Positions 14,711 to 22,688 of a stretch of 25,845 nucleotides of DNA are shown here, in pieces; position 1 is the stretch's first letter; each line of letters begins with the position of its first letter. The notes beneath the pieces are model-generated. The model made no database searches. It was given only the letters and a program-made list of their open reading frames with translations, and was not told where the DNA came from. A program made the translations under genes and the position numbers. The DNA comes from SIG673 sp045658525. GTDB taxonomy: Bacteria > Bacillota > Clostridia > Oscillospirales > CAG-272. The DNA lies in contig JAZOVD010000086.1 in NCBI GenBank assembly GCA_045658525.1, positions 1-25,845 on the forward strand, given 5' to 3'.

Positions 14711-16465
14711 ATGAAAAGAACTATACTTAATGCTCCGAAAAAGAAAACGGTCACGGTAAACGGATTCGGTGGCTTTAACGCGAAGGATACGGCGTCTCCC
14801 GATGAGATAATAAGCGGAGAAAACGTCTCGGTGGTAAACGGCAGGATAGTTCCGCGTTCGATGCGTATGAGGGTACGCGACGTGTCAAGTGCCGACGGAA
14901 TAGGCTCGGACGGAGAGCTTATCTGGGTCGAGGGCGGCAAGCTCTATTATATGGGAATATGTATAGATGCTCTTAGCCTTACGGCGGGTAAAAAGGAGAT
15001 ATTCAGAATAGGAAACTACGTTGTTATATTTCCCGACGGAGCATATTTTAACCTTATGGATATAAGCGACTACGGTGATATATCCGTTACGTTTATGGGA
15101 ACGGGCGAGATAGAAATATCGACCGTAGATGAGCAGGGCAACCCTGTGAATGACTATACTGTGTCGTATTTAGAGCCGCTGGAATATCAGGAGGGAGATC
15201 TTTGGGCGATACCGAACGCGGGCGTTGGGTACGTTATGAAAAAATGTATCCGCGGTGCTTGGAGAGAGGTGAAAACGTATATAAAGATCTCCGCTGCTTC
15301 CATCGGGACTCCGTTTTCGGTCGGAGATGCCGTGGATTGCTACGGTGCTGAAAGCGTTACGGGCAAAGCGTTCAGAATATCCAAGCTTGAAGCTGACGCG
15401 GTTTACTGCGAGGGGGTAGCCGGCGGTGTTACGACGCTGTCTTCCATAAAGCTTTCGAGAAAGCTTCCGCTTCTCGATCACGTAGCGGTATGCGGTAACA
15501 GGCTTTGGGGATGCAGATCGGGATTTGATAATGACGGCAATATGGTAAGGCGCGTATATGCTTCGGCGCCGGGCAATCCTTTGATATGGACGGCTCGCGC
15601 GGACGGCTTCGGCTTAGAAAAGGAGATACCCTCGGACGGAAATTTCAGCGGTATATGTGAGATAGGCGGTTATACCGTCGTATTTGAAAACGACGCGCTT
15701 ACCAAGCTTCGTATAACCGAGGACGGGATCGTATCGGAAAGATACGAGTGCGAGGGCGTTGGAGATATGGCGAGCGCGAGCATAGCTGAGCTTGGAGGAG
15801 AGATATACTATAAGAGCAAGAACTCCGTGTGCGCGTATAACGGCAATCGAGTTAAATGTATTTCTGACTCACTCGGAAAGGTGGAGATACCGAAAACGGG
15901 AGCTTACGCAGGTGTTATGAACGGCAAGTATTACGTAACGCTCAGGCTTGAAAGAAGGACCGTGATAGGCGTTTATGACCCGAAGAACAAAAAATGGGAG
16001 ATCGAGGACGATCCCGCGGTTCGCGGATTTGCGACACGTAACGGAGAGCTTTACGCTATATGCGATGACGCCTACGGAGCGTGCATACTTCTTTGGGATT
16101 ATCAAAACGCGTCCGATGACGCTAAGAGCTACTGTGTTCAGGGTAACGGGGAATGTGATATTCCGCTTTGCGAAGCTGAATGCGGTAGCATAGGAGCGGA
16201 AAGTCTTTCTCATATTTATCCTGTAAAGCTGTCCGTTCGTGCGATAATACGTTTGGGCGAGCTTCGTGTCGGGCTGAAATATCACGGAGAAAGCGAGAAA
16301 TCTTATATGTTGGGCGTTTCCGATCTTGGAGTGTTTAACATTCCGATAGACAGAAAACGCGCTGACACTCTCTCGGTGAAATTTTCCGGAAGCGGGGATT
16401 TTGACGTTTGCGGATACGAGCTTGAATATACGGAGCTTAGCTCTAATGTCAATAAAAGTCTTTAA
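14711..16465 (+). CDS. Beta-rich (propeller-like) tail nozzle or DNA-stabilisation-like protein
   Basis: The 584-aa protein contains recurring beta-hairpin units with short motifs such as GELIWVEGGKLYYMG, NGRIVPR, GGEIYYKSKNSVCAYNG, NGKYYVTLRLERRTVIGVYD and NGELYAICDD, which suggest a beta-propeller of several blades followed by a beta-sandwich. It begins NGFGGFNAKDTASPDEIISG, similar to the starts of P22 gp10-like stabilisation and podovirus nozzle proteins. Placed after the adaptor, it would plug the portal channel as a minimal tail. The assignment is by architecture and position. It has ribosome binding site CGGAAGGAAG and a complete frame. Confidence 0.6.
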   Translation: MKRTILNAPKKKTVTVNGFGGFNAKDTASPDEIISGENVSVVNGRIVPRSMRMRVRDVSSADGIGSDGELIWVEGGKLYYMGICIDALSLTAGKKEIFRIGNYVVIFPDGAYFNLMDISDYGDISVTFMGTGEIEISTVDEQGNPVNDYTVSYLEPLEYQEGDLWAIPNAGVGYVMKKCIRGAWREVKTYIKISAASIGTPFSVGDAVDCYGAESVTGKAFRISKLEADAVYCEGVAGGVTTLSSIKLSRKLPLLDHVAVCGNRLWGCRSGFDNDGNMVRRVYASAPGNPLIWTARADGFGLEKEIPSDGNFSGICEIGGYTVVFENDALTKLRITEDGIVSERYECEGVGDMASASIAELGGEIYYKSKNSVCAYNGNRVKCISDSLGKVEIPKTGAYAGVMNGKYYVTLRLERRTVIGVYDPKNKKWEIEDDPAVRGFATRNGELYAICDDAYGACILLWDYQNASDDAKSYCVQGNGECDIPLCEAECGSIGAESLSHIYPVKLSVRAIIRLGELRVGLKYHGESEKSYMLGVSDLGVFNIPIDRKRADTLSVKFSGSGDFDVCGYELEYTELSSNVNKSL

Positions 16466-16517
16466 TAACGATAGTAATAGCAACAAAATGATATTATCTT
16501 GAAAGGGGGCGCAGGAT

Positions 16518-16829
16518 TTGAACGAAACAGATATGAATGACCGCGAAAATGAAAGAGAAGTTTTTATAGAGCTTAACGATCACGAGAACCGTATCTTGGA
16601 GCTTGGACGCAGAATGTGCGTACAGGAGCAGCAGACAAAGGCTATAAGCGAGCTTTCGCTTAACGTAAGAGAGCTTGCGGTAACTATGAAAAGTATGGTT
16701 CGGGAGCAGATAAGTCAGGGAGAACGTATAACTCGTTTGGAAAGAGCGCCGCTTGCACGCTATGAAACGCTTATCTGCGCTATCATATCCGCTATCTGCG
16801 GAGCTTTATCAGGCAGCTTTTTTGTATAA
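16518..16829 (+). CDS. XhlA-like coiled-coil membrane protein
   Basis: The 103-aa protein (TTG start after GAAAGGGGGC; ATG at 16533 is an alternative) has a heptad-rich helical region over about residues 15-75 and one hydrophobic C-terminal segment YETLICAIISAICGALSGSF, with no N-terminal signal. This is the architecture of XhlA/hemolysin-type proteins, which assist holin-dependent lysis in PBSX and related elements. No endolysin or second holin gene accompanies it here, so a lysis role would need partners elsewhere. It is the last gene before the operon terminator. Confidence 0.65.
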   Translation: MNETDMNDRENEREVFIELNDHENRILELGRRMCVQEQQTKAISELSLNVRELAVTMKSMVREQISQGERITRLERAPLARYETLICAIISAICGALSGSFFV

Positions 16830-16845
16830 ATAAGGAATAACGGTA

Positions 16846-16886
16846 AAAAAGATCACGGGTGACTGCGTTCGACTCGTGATCTTTTT
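16846..16886 (+). terminator. Terminator of the phage-derived operon
   Basis: AAAAAGATCACGGGT and ACTCGTGATCTTTTT pair over 15 bp with one G-U type mismatch around a loop of about ten bases, ending in a T run. It separates the phage-derived operon from spoIVA. Confidence 0.88.
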
Positions 16887-16910
16887 ACGTTATTAAATAA
16901 ATTTTCTTCG

Positions 16911-16940
16911 GTAATAAATGTTATTTGCCTCGCATACACA
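16911..16940 (+). promoter_or_regulatory. Sigma-E-type promoter of spoIVA
   Basis: GTAATAAA (16911-16918) and CATACACA (16933-16940) are spaced by 14 bases, close to the mother-cell sigma-E consensus GKMATATT-N14-CATACAHT. spoIVA is sigma-E dependent in Bacillus subtilis, so the match is functionally expected. It begins 25 bases beyond the phage-operon terminator. Confidence 0.65.
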
Positions 16941-16987
16941 TATAACAACCAAAAAAATCAGATAATCAGAAAGCGGAGGAGCAGACG

Positions 16988-18469
16988 ATGGCGGGTACGC
17001 AAAACATTTACCGCGATATAGCAGAAAGAACGGGCGGTGACATTTATATAGGGGTTGTAGGACCTGTAAGGACGGGAAAATCTACATTTATTAAAAGGTT
17101 TATGGAGCAGCTGGTGCTTCCGAATATGAATAACGACTTTGAAAGAGAAAGGGCGAGAGACGAGATGCCGCAGACGGCGGCGGGAAAGACCGTTATGACT
17201 ACCGAACCGAAATTTGTTCCCGACGTGGCGGTGGAGATCTCGCCGTCCGAGCGCGCGGTGATGAGGGTAAAGCTTGCGGACTGTGTTGGATACGTCGTTC
17301 CCGAGGCGCTCGGAACGGTCGAGAACGGACAGAGCCGCATGGTGCTTACGCCTTGGTCGGAGCAGCCGATGCCATTTGAGCGGGCTGCCGAGATGGGAAC
17401 TAAAAAGGTGATAAGCGAGCATTCGACGGTCGGCATACTCGTTACCACGGACGGAAGCATAGGTGAGCTTCCGCGTTCGGTTTACGTTGAAGCGGAAAAG
17501 CGTGTGGCGGGTGAGCTTCGCGCGATGGGAAAGCCGTTCGTTGTGCTTCTTAATTCAGCCGATCCCGGAAGCGAGAACGCAGTCAAGCTTGCGCTTGAGC
17601 TTGAAAAAAGCTACGGCGCGCCCGTTGCTCTTGTAAGTGCGGCGGAGCTTACCGCTGACGACATACGTCATATAATGGAGCTTCTTTTGCTTGAATTTCC
17701 TATAAGAATGATAGACGTTGAGCTTCCGTCTTGGGTCTCGGCGCTTGATGAAAGTCATTGGCTTATACGTTCGCTCAGAAAGTCGGTGGGAGACTGCGCA
17801 AGAAGTATCCGTAAGCTTGGGGAAATACCGTCAGCGTTCAACGCGCTTTTCGGTCACGAGCATATAAAAGACGCTTACATAACCTCTACGGACTGCGGAA
17901 GAGGAGTGGCGCATCTTGAAATAAAGCTTAAAGATCAGCTTTATTATAAGGTAATAAGCGAGCTTACCGGGTTTGATATAGAAAACGAGGAAGCTCTGGT
18001 GAACCAGATGCGTGAGCTTTCTAAGATAAAAGCAAGATATGATAAAATATCGGAGGCGCTCGATTCCGTCGAGGAAAGAGGTTACGGTATAGTTATGCCC
18101 GAGGTAGATGATCTTACGCTCGCCGAGCCTGAAATAATAAAACGCGGCGGCGGATACGGAGTAAGACTTAAAGCGTCCGCGCCGTCGGTCCACATGATAA
18201 AAGCGAATATTGAAACTGAAATAAACCCGATAGTCGGCACCGAGCAGCAGTCTGAGGATCTTATACGTTATCTGCTCCGCGAATTTGAGGAGGAGCCGAA
18301 AAAGATATGGAGCTCGAACCTGTTTGGGAAGACGTTATACGAGCTTATCACTGAGGGGCTTCATACAAAGCTTGACAATATGCCCGAGGACGCGCGCGAA
18401 AAGCTCGGCGGTACTCTTGAACGTATAATAAATGAAGGAAGCGGCGGACTTATCTGCATACTTCTTTAA
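16988..18469 (+). CDS. spoIVA: Stage IV sporulation protein A (spore coat ATPase)
   Basis: SpoIVA forms, by ATP-driven polymerisation, the basement layer of the spore coat on the outer forespore membrane. The 493-aa protein has the family length, the P-loop GPVRTGKS (25-32), and highly conserved segments RERARDEMPQTAAGKTVMTT and DCVGYVVPEALG. The C-terminal region ends in the short hydrophobic LICILL characteristic of the coat-anchoring end. The start follows GCGGAGGAGC. Its presence shows that the host is an endospore former. Confidence 0.96.
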   Translation: MAGTQNIYRDIAERTGGDIYIGVVGPVRTGKSTFIKRFMEQLVLPNMNNDFERERARDEMPQTAAGKTVMTTEPKFVPDVAVEISPSERAVMRVKLADCVGYVVPEALGTVENGQSRMVLTPWSEQPMPFERAAEMGTKKVISEHSTVGILVTTDGSIGELPRSVYVEAEKRVAGELRAMGKPFVVLLNSADPGSENAVKLALELEKSYGAPVALVSAAELTADDIRHIMELLLLEFPIRMIDVELPSWVSALDESHWLIRSLRKSVGDCARSIRKLGEIPSAFNALFGHEHIKDAYITSTDCGRGVAHLEIKLKDQLYYKVISELTGFDIENEEALVNQMRELSKIKARYDKISEALDSVEERGYGIVMPEVDDLTLAEPEIIKRGGGYGVRLKASAPSVHMIKANIETEINPIVGTEQQSEDLIRYLLREFEEEPKKIWSSNLFGKTLYELITEGLHTKLDNMPEDAREKLGGTLERIINEGSGGLICILL

Positions 18470-18488
18470 ATAACGGAGGAAGATAAAT

Positions 18489-18746
18489 ATGATGAAATGT
18501 CCAATGCTTCCCGTGAGCTTTACCGAGCTTTGCCGCAAGGAGGTCATCAATACGTCGAACGGTTGCAGGCTTGGTTATGTTTGTGACATTGAGATAGATA
18601 CTATGTGCGGCAGAGTAAATTCGCTTACGGTCAACGTTTCAAAAAAACTGTTTTCAAAACCGAAATGCTGTACGGTCAGGTGGGAACAGATAGAGCGTAT
18701 AGGGGCAGATATGATACTGGTCAGAGTTTCGAAAGATGATGGGTGA
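18489..18746 (+). CDS. YlmC/YmxH-family sporulation protein (PRC-barrel)
   Basis: An 85-aa protein with a single PRC-barrel-like fold: an opening SFTELCRKEVINTSNGCRLG, then YVCDIEIDTMCGRVNSLTV, and a C-terminal WEQIERIGADMILVRV. Members of this family are tied to sporulation in Clostridia and Bacillus, though the biochemical role is unclear. It starts 19 bases after the spoIVA stop with AACGGAGGAAG as ribosome binding site, so it is probably in the same sporulation transcript. Several cysteines (CCTV, LCRK) are present. Confidence 0.85.
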   Translation: MMKCPMLPVSFTELCRKEVINTSNGCRLGYVCDIEIDTMCGRVNSLTVNVSKKLFSKPKCCTVRWEQIERIGADMILVRVSKDDG

Positions 18747-18750
18747 TTGC

Positions 18751-18770
18751 GCTAAAAATAGCTTTTATTT
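18751..18770 (+). terminator. Weak candidate terminator after the PRC-barrel gene
   Basis: GCTA and TAGC flank a four-A loop and are followed by TTTTATTT. The stem is only 4 bp, so it may not be a real terminator, but it is the only terminator-like structure between this gene and the SASP promoter. Confidence 0.3.
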
Positions 18771-18795
18771 ACTTGTGAAAAACAAATAATTGCCA

Positions 18796-18825
18796 TTAAT
18801 AATTATTTCTTCGGTGTTTATAATA
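18796..18825 (+). promoter_or_regulatory. Candidate sigma-G-type promoter of the SASP gene
   Basis: TTAATA and TATAATA lie 17 bases apart, resembling the forespore sigma-G pattern (GHATR and CATWHTA) with one mismatch in each box. SASP genes are normally sigma-G dependent, which raises the likelihood; the -10 also fits sigma-A. Confidence 0.4.
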
Positions 18826-18831
18826 ATAACA

Positions 18832-18899
18832 GAACAGACGAGAACGTTCCGACGGACGAAAGCTTTTCCGTTCGGAAAAGGATCAAAGAAGGTCTGTTC
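18832..18899 (+). other. Structured 5' leader of the SASP mRNA
   Basis: GAACAGAC (18832-18839) and GTCTGTTC (18892-18899) are perfectly complementary and enclose a second perfect hairpin, CTTTTCC-GTTC-GGAAAAG (18863-18880). The structure lies between the promoter and the ribosome binding site, which starts about 16 bases later. It may stabilise the message or delay translation. Confidence 0.5.
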
Positions 18900-18931
18900 G
18901 TTCAATAAGAACTCAAAGGAGAAACAATAAA

Positions 18932-19135
18932 ATGGCAAACAATAACAAGATCGTAGTTCCTGAGGCAAAGGAAGCTCTCGAAAGATTCAAGATGGAGGCT
19001 GCGAGCGAGGTTGGAGTAAACCTCAAGCAGGGCTACAACGGTGATCTTACCTCCCGTCAGGCAGGCTCTGTCGGCGGTCAGATGGTTAAGAAGATGATCG
19101 AGTCCTACGAGAACAGCCTTAAAAACGGTAAGTAA
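18932..19135 (+). CDS. Alpha/beta-type small acid-soluble spore protein
   Basis: A 67-aa SASP, the DNA-saturating forespore protein that shifts spore DNA toward an A-like form and protects it. Diagnostic segments are the germination-protease region EALERFKMEAASEVGV and the DNA-binding helix DLTSRQAGSVGGQMVKKMIE. The length is normal for the family and the ribosome binding site AAAGGAG precedes ATG by about 10 bases. It follows the other sporulation genes but has its own promoter and terminator. Confidence 0.95.
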   Translation: MANNNKIVVPEAKEALERFKMEAASEVGVNLKQGYNGDLTSRQAGSVGGQMVKKMIESYENSLKNGK

Positions 19136-19150
19136 TTTGCATCACAAATA

Positions 19151-19183
19151 AAAATAACGGCGCGGTTTACGCGCCGTTATTTT
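19151..19183. terminator. Bidirectional terminator between the SASP gene and the 41-aa peptide gene
   Basis: AAAATAACGGCGCG and CGCGCCGTTATTTT form a perfect 14-bp stem with a five-base loop. The flanks are A-rich on the left and T-rich on the right, so it can end both converging transcripts. Confidence 0.9.
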
Positions 19184-19208
19184 GTACTGTTTATTCAGGA
19201 AAAGTAGC

Positions 19209-19334
19209 TTAAAACGTATCGTACGGCACGTCGAAGCCGAAGCCTGAGACATCGGGGGTGTCTCCGCTTGCCGTTATTACGTCAGCATCAAACTCGATGA
19301 TGTCAAGTTTTGCGTTTTCATAAGTCTTTTTCAT
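19209..19334 (-). CDS. 41-aa acidic peptide, co-transcribed with the metallophosphoesterase gene
   Basis: The ATG at 19332-19334 follows an excellent ribosome binding site (AAGGAGGGG) that starts at the stop of the upstream gene, 14 bases away. The peptide reads MKKTYENAKLDIIEFDADVI followed by TASGDTPDVSGFGFDVPYDT and F. It is strongly acidic, with no signal peptide and no cysteine. The MKKxYExxxLxxIEFDxxDVI-TSG pattern resembles small peptides I associate with gut Firmicutes, sometimes viewed as possible peptide precursors, but no modification enzyme gene is nearby. A GD/DV-rich tail and a GFGF segment are the main features. Confidence 0.6.
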   Translation of the reverse strand: MKKTYENAKLDIIEFDADVITASGDTPDVSGFGFDVPYDTF

Positions 19335-19348
19335 CGTTTCGCCCCTCC

Positions 19349-22300
19349 TTATTTGTTGTAGGCTACGGCAGATACACCGTAGTTGTAGGTTGCTTTTACG
19401 AGTGCGGCGAGAGCCGTGTCAGTGCTGTTCTGCATACTGTAAACGTAGGAGTTTACAGTATATTCCGCGTTCTGTCCGACCTGTGTATCACCGTCGTAGA
19501 AGCTTGCGGTTACTACGTCATCATACTCAGTGGCAAGTATTCCGCGGAAGTAGATTACGTATTTGCTGCCCTCAGTTACAAAATCATCAGCGGTGTACTC
19601 AGTGGTTCTGCCGTTTATGCTTACCTTAACGGTAAGGCTGCTTACGTCGGTCGCGGTGAACGCCAACTTCATCGCCATAGAGTTCTCGTATCTGAGTGCT
19701 ACGCTGTTCCATTTGTAAAGCTCGCTTTCCGTTCCGGTAAGAGCCTTTTTGGTAGAAGTTACCGCGGTGAACTCGCTGGGGGTAAGTGTAAGTCCATTAG
19801 TTACGAGCGCGTCGGTGTCACCCGTATAGGTCTGAGAAGCCGCACCGTAGGTAAGAAGATCGGAAAGAAGCGTTATAAGCTTTGTGTCGGTGGTCTTTTT
19901 AAGCATATTTTCGCAGTAGGTACGAACGCTGTACTCGGCAACTACGTCGGTTGTGGTATCATCGCCCTTGGTCGCGTAAAGCGTTGCTTTGATGTTTTTA
20001 CCTATCATCTGAGGAACAACGCCTGTAAACATAAATACAAGCTTGCCGTCCTTGGGTTCACACTCGGTTACCGTGTAGGTCTTTCCGTTGAACTCAAATA
20101 CCATATACGGATTTTCGTAGCCTGCGGGAACGTTTACCGTATATTTGACATTTATGTTTTCTTTGATGTTGAGGTTTGCGCCGATTATTTTAAGCTCATC
20201 CGGCTCGGGGATTATCTTCGTGCTATCCTGAATGTCAAACTTAAGGTGTGCGGTGCTGTCTTTGGCGAGTACTTTTGCTTCGTTTGGTGCATTGGTTAAG
20301 TCAATAGTTGAATTCTTTACGGTAATGCTGAACTGTCCGTCGGGACCGCCGGTCGAAGAACCGAATACGCTCTTTGCGGTCGCGCCCTTTTGAAATTCTA
20401 TCTTAACGTTATCAAATACGAGATGCAAGGAAGTCGTCGTGTAGCTTTGGTTTGGGGAGTGCTGGGTCAATGCCTTGCTTCCGAGAAGGATAGTTCCGTT
20501 CGTGACGTTAACGGTAATTGAATCGTGGACAGTGTTTGTAGCATGCTTTTTAATCGCTAAGAAGAACAAACTGCGCGAGTGTGTGCTTTTCTCGGTTAAC
20601 GTAAAGCCGCCGAGGTCGAGCGTAATGCTTTCTCCTTGGGTATAGCTCCAGTTGGAGTATTCTGCACTGTCGGTGTTGACGAAATCACGGCGCATAAGTA
20701 AAACCGCGTCCTCGCCTGCTGTTCTCAGCGATTTGAGCGCGCCGCTTTCGAGGGCGTTGTATGCACCTGAGCAGGTATAGCTTCCGTCATCATTTTTCTT
20801 GAATATTACGAAGGGATATTCGTTGCGGTCTGAGTATTCCGAGGAGATAACTCCGTACTTTGTCTCCAAGGTTATTATCTTGGTGGACTGAATATCATAT
20901 ACAACGTTGTTGTGTGTGGCGGGAATGAGGGTTGCATCACTGGGAGCATTCGACATATCTACGGTGGAGTTCTTTACGGTAATGCTGTGCCAGCCTTCCT
21001 TAGTACTTGCATTTGCTTGCTTAAATACTGCTTTAGCGGTTGCACCCTTTTGGAAGCCTATCGTAACGTTATCGAACACGAGATTTACTGAGGTCGTAGC
21101 AGAGCTGCTGCCAATGCTGTGTGTCACTAACGGTCGAGCGCCGATAAGGAGTGTTCCGTTGGTGACGTTTAGTGTAACGTCTGTAGCCATATCCTTTTTC
21201 ACTCTGAGATGGAAAAGTCCATTGGTTGTGTACGTAGGGTTATCGGTAAGCACAAATCCGCCGAGGTCAAACGTAGTATTTGCTCCGGAATTATTCGCTA
21301 AATTGGAATAGTCTGCGGTAGCGGTGTTGACGAAATCGCGTCTCATAAGAAGGACCGCGCCCTCGCCTGCATTTCTTAATTTATACAATGCATAGTCGTT
21401 ATTCGCGGTAAGTCCGAGATTAGCATCTGTGCAGAGAACCTTATTCGCCGAATAGAACGTGTAATCGTTGCCGTTGCCGTCAGCCTTTTTCTGGAATACT
21501 ACGAAGGGCCAATCGTTTGCGTCTGCATACTGTGCGGGAATGATTCCGTACTTGGTCTGAACGCCGAGATCTGCATTGTTAAGATCAAGGCTGAACTGAT
21601 TGGACTCCTTGTAGAACTGCTCTCTTACAGTGGAGAACCACTCAACGTCCACCGTGTTTCCGTCCTCGGAGAAGTAGAGCATACATACCATTCCGGTCTC
21701 AGCCTCGTTATCTGAGTCAAAGACCTGAGGATTTACGAGGAGAGAGGTGACGACGCTTCCGTCCTCTCTGCGATCCTGTCTGTAAACAAGGTCAGCGGAG
21801 GGATCGTGTCCGGAAATAACGAGCTTGATGTTTGAATATTTGCTTATAAGCTTTTCGTAGATGTTTACACCGTTGTTGGTTTCGGGAACAGCGGTGTGGC
21901 TTGTCGATGAGCCGTGAAGAGTACCGTCAGCCGCAAGGTATGAGTGCGTGGTGATGATAACGGTTCTGTCGGTGTTTGCGGCAATGATGTTTTCCGCCCA
22001 CGCAAGAACCGCGTCGCTGGGATTCCAGTCGAGTGCGAACAGAAGGTATTTTACGCTTCCGACCTCAAACATGGAATAGGTGTTGCATACGTCATCCGCT
22101 TTATAAAAGCCCGAAAGGTTCGATGTGTAGTAATCGTGGTTTGCGAAGGCTTCGTTGAAATTAGCGGTCATATCGTGACCGCCGCCGCGGCAAAGGGAAT
22201 AGGGAACCTTGTTGTCGAGAATGGTGATCGCCGCCTTTGCGTGAGCCCATTCATCCTCATACGTATAGCTACCGTCGAAATTCTTGTCAAATTTCGAGGT

Positions 22301-22618
22301 ATATTCCGTGATGTCACCAACGCCGAGAACGCGCTTTATATTCTTGCTCTCTACGTTGTTTGCGATCCATGTGTAGATGCTTGCCATATAATTAGTGCCG
22401 TTTGCCAAGTCTCTTTCTACCATGAATTGTGTATCACCCACTACCGCGAATGAATAAGCGTAATCCGTGGGGGTCTTGGAGTTAGTGTTTTTCCAGTTAG
22501 AGTCTTCCTCATAACCCGTTTCGCTGGCGGCGGCTGAAACAGCTACCAATGCGGTGGGTATTATCATACATACCACGAGCATGAGCGAGACGATAACTTT
22601 CAGTGCGTGTTTTTTCAT
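19349..22618 (-). CDS. Secreted metallophosphoesterase-like multidomain protein
   Basis: The 1089-aa product has a signal peptide (residues 1 to about 32) and a calcineurin-like phosphoesterase domain (about 54-345). Motifs present are GDTQ (61-64), GVGDITE (99-105), GGHD (146-149), TTHSY (223-227) and SGHDP (269-273). The usual Asn of GNHD and the second His of GHxH are missing, so the metal site is atypical. Two tandem copies of a domain of roughly 215-240 residues follow (about 355-810), each with FVVF/FVIF, LLMRRDFVNT, DLGGF, NVTNGT, LVFDNV and FQKGATAK, likely a beta-helix-type fold. The rest is a beta-sandwich-like C-terminal region with LLTYGAASQTYTG. No LPXTG or dockerin is evident. 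A surface or matrix role is possible. Confidence 0.8.
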   Translation of the reverse strand: MKKHALKVIVSLMLVVCMIIPTALVAVSAAASETGYEEDSNWKNTNSKTPTDYAYSFAVVGDTQFMVERDLANGTNYMASIYTWIANNVESKNIKRVLGVGDITEYTSKFDKNFDGSYTYEDEWAHAKAAITILDNKVPYSLCRGGGHDMTANFNEAFANHDYYTSNLSGFYKADDVCNTYSMFEVGSVKYLLFALDWNPSDAVLAWAENIIAANTDRTVIITTHSYLAADGTLHGSSTSHTAVPETNNGVNIYEKLISKYSNIKLVISGHDPSADLVYRQDRREDGSVVTSLLVNPQVFDSDNEAETGMVCMLYFSEDGNTVDVEWFSTVREQFYKESNQFSLDLNNADLGVQTKYGIIPAQYADANDWPFVVFQKKADGNGNDYTFYSANKVLCTDANLGLTANNDYALYKLRNAGEGAVLLMRRDFVNTATADYSNLANNSGANTTFDLGGFVLTDNPTYTTNGLFHLRVKKDMATDVTLNVTNGTLLIGARPLVTHSIGSSSATTSVNLVFDNVTIGFQKGATAKAVFKQANASTKEGWHSITVKNSTVDMSNAPSDATLIPATHNNVVYDIQSTKIITLETKYGVISSEYSDRNEYPFVIFKKNDDGSYTCSGAYNALESGALKSLRTAGEDAVLLMRRDFVNTDSAEYSNWSYTQGESITLDLGGFTLTEKSTHSRSLFFLAIKKHATNTVHDSITVNVTNGTILLGSKALTQHSPNQSYTTTSLHLVFDNVKIEFQKGATAKSVFGSSTGGPDGQFSITVKNSTIDLTNAPNEAKVLAKDSTAHLKFDIQDSTKIIPEPDELKIIGANLNIKENINVKYTVNVPAGYENPYMVFEFNGKTYTVTECEPKDGKLVFMFTGVVPQMIGKNIKATLYATKGDDTTTDVVAEYSVRTYCENMLKKTTDTKLITLLSDLLTYGAASQTYTGDTDALVTNGLTLTPSEFTAVTSTKKALTGTESELYKWNSVALRYENSMAMKLAFTATDVSSLTVKVSINGRTTEYTADDFVTEGSKYVIYFRGILATEYDDVVTASFYDGDTQVGQNAEYTVNSYVYSMQNSTDTALAALVKATYNYGVSAVAYNK

Positions 22619-22659
22619 AAGTTTTTTCCTTTCTTATTTTTTATTTTGCACCTACATTT

Positions 22660-22688
22660 ATTATAATACCTGCTTGCTTGACAAACAA
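22660..22688 (-). promoter_or_regulatory. Probable promoter of the metallophosphoesterase gene
   Basis: On the minus strand TTGTTT (22683-22688) and TATAAT (22660-22665) are spaced by 17 bases. It overlaps the divergent promoter's -35 box, so the two promoters may interfere. Confidence 0.55.

Noticed and set aside
19310..20299. 329-aa open frame on the plus strand opposite the secreted phosphoesterase
   Set aside because: Antisense to a complete signal-peptide-bearing gene and covers the 41-aa gene as well; no family signature.
20200..21600. CRISPR-like or tandem DNA repeat in the secreted protein gene
   Set aside because: The repetition is at protein level, with two diverged domains of more than 200 residues; there are no short regularly spaced repeats.
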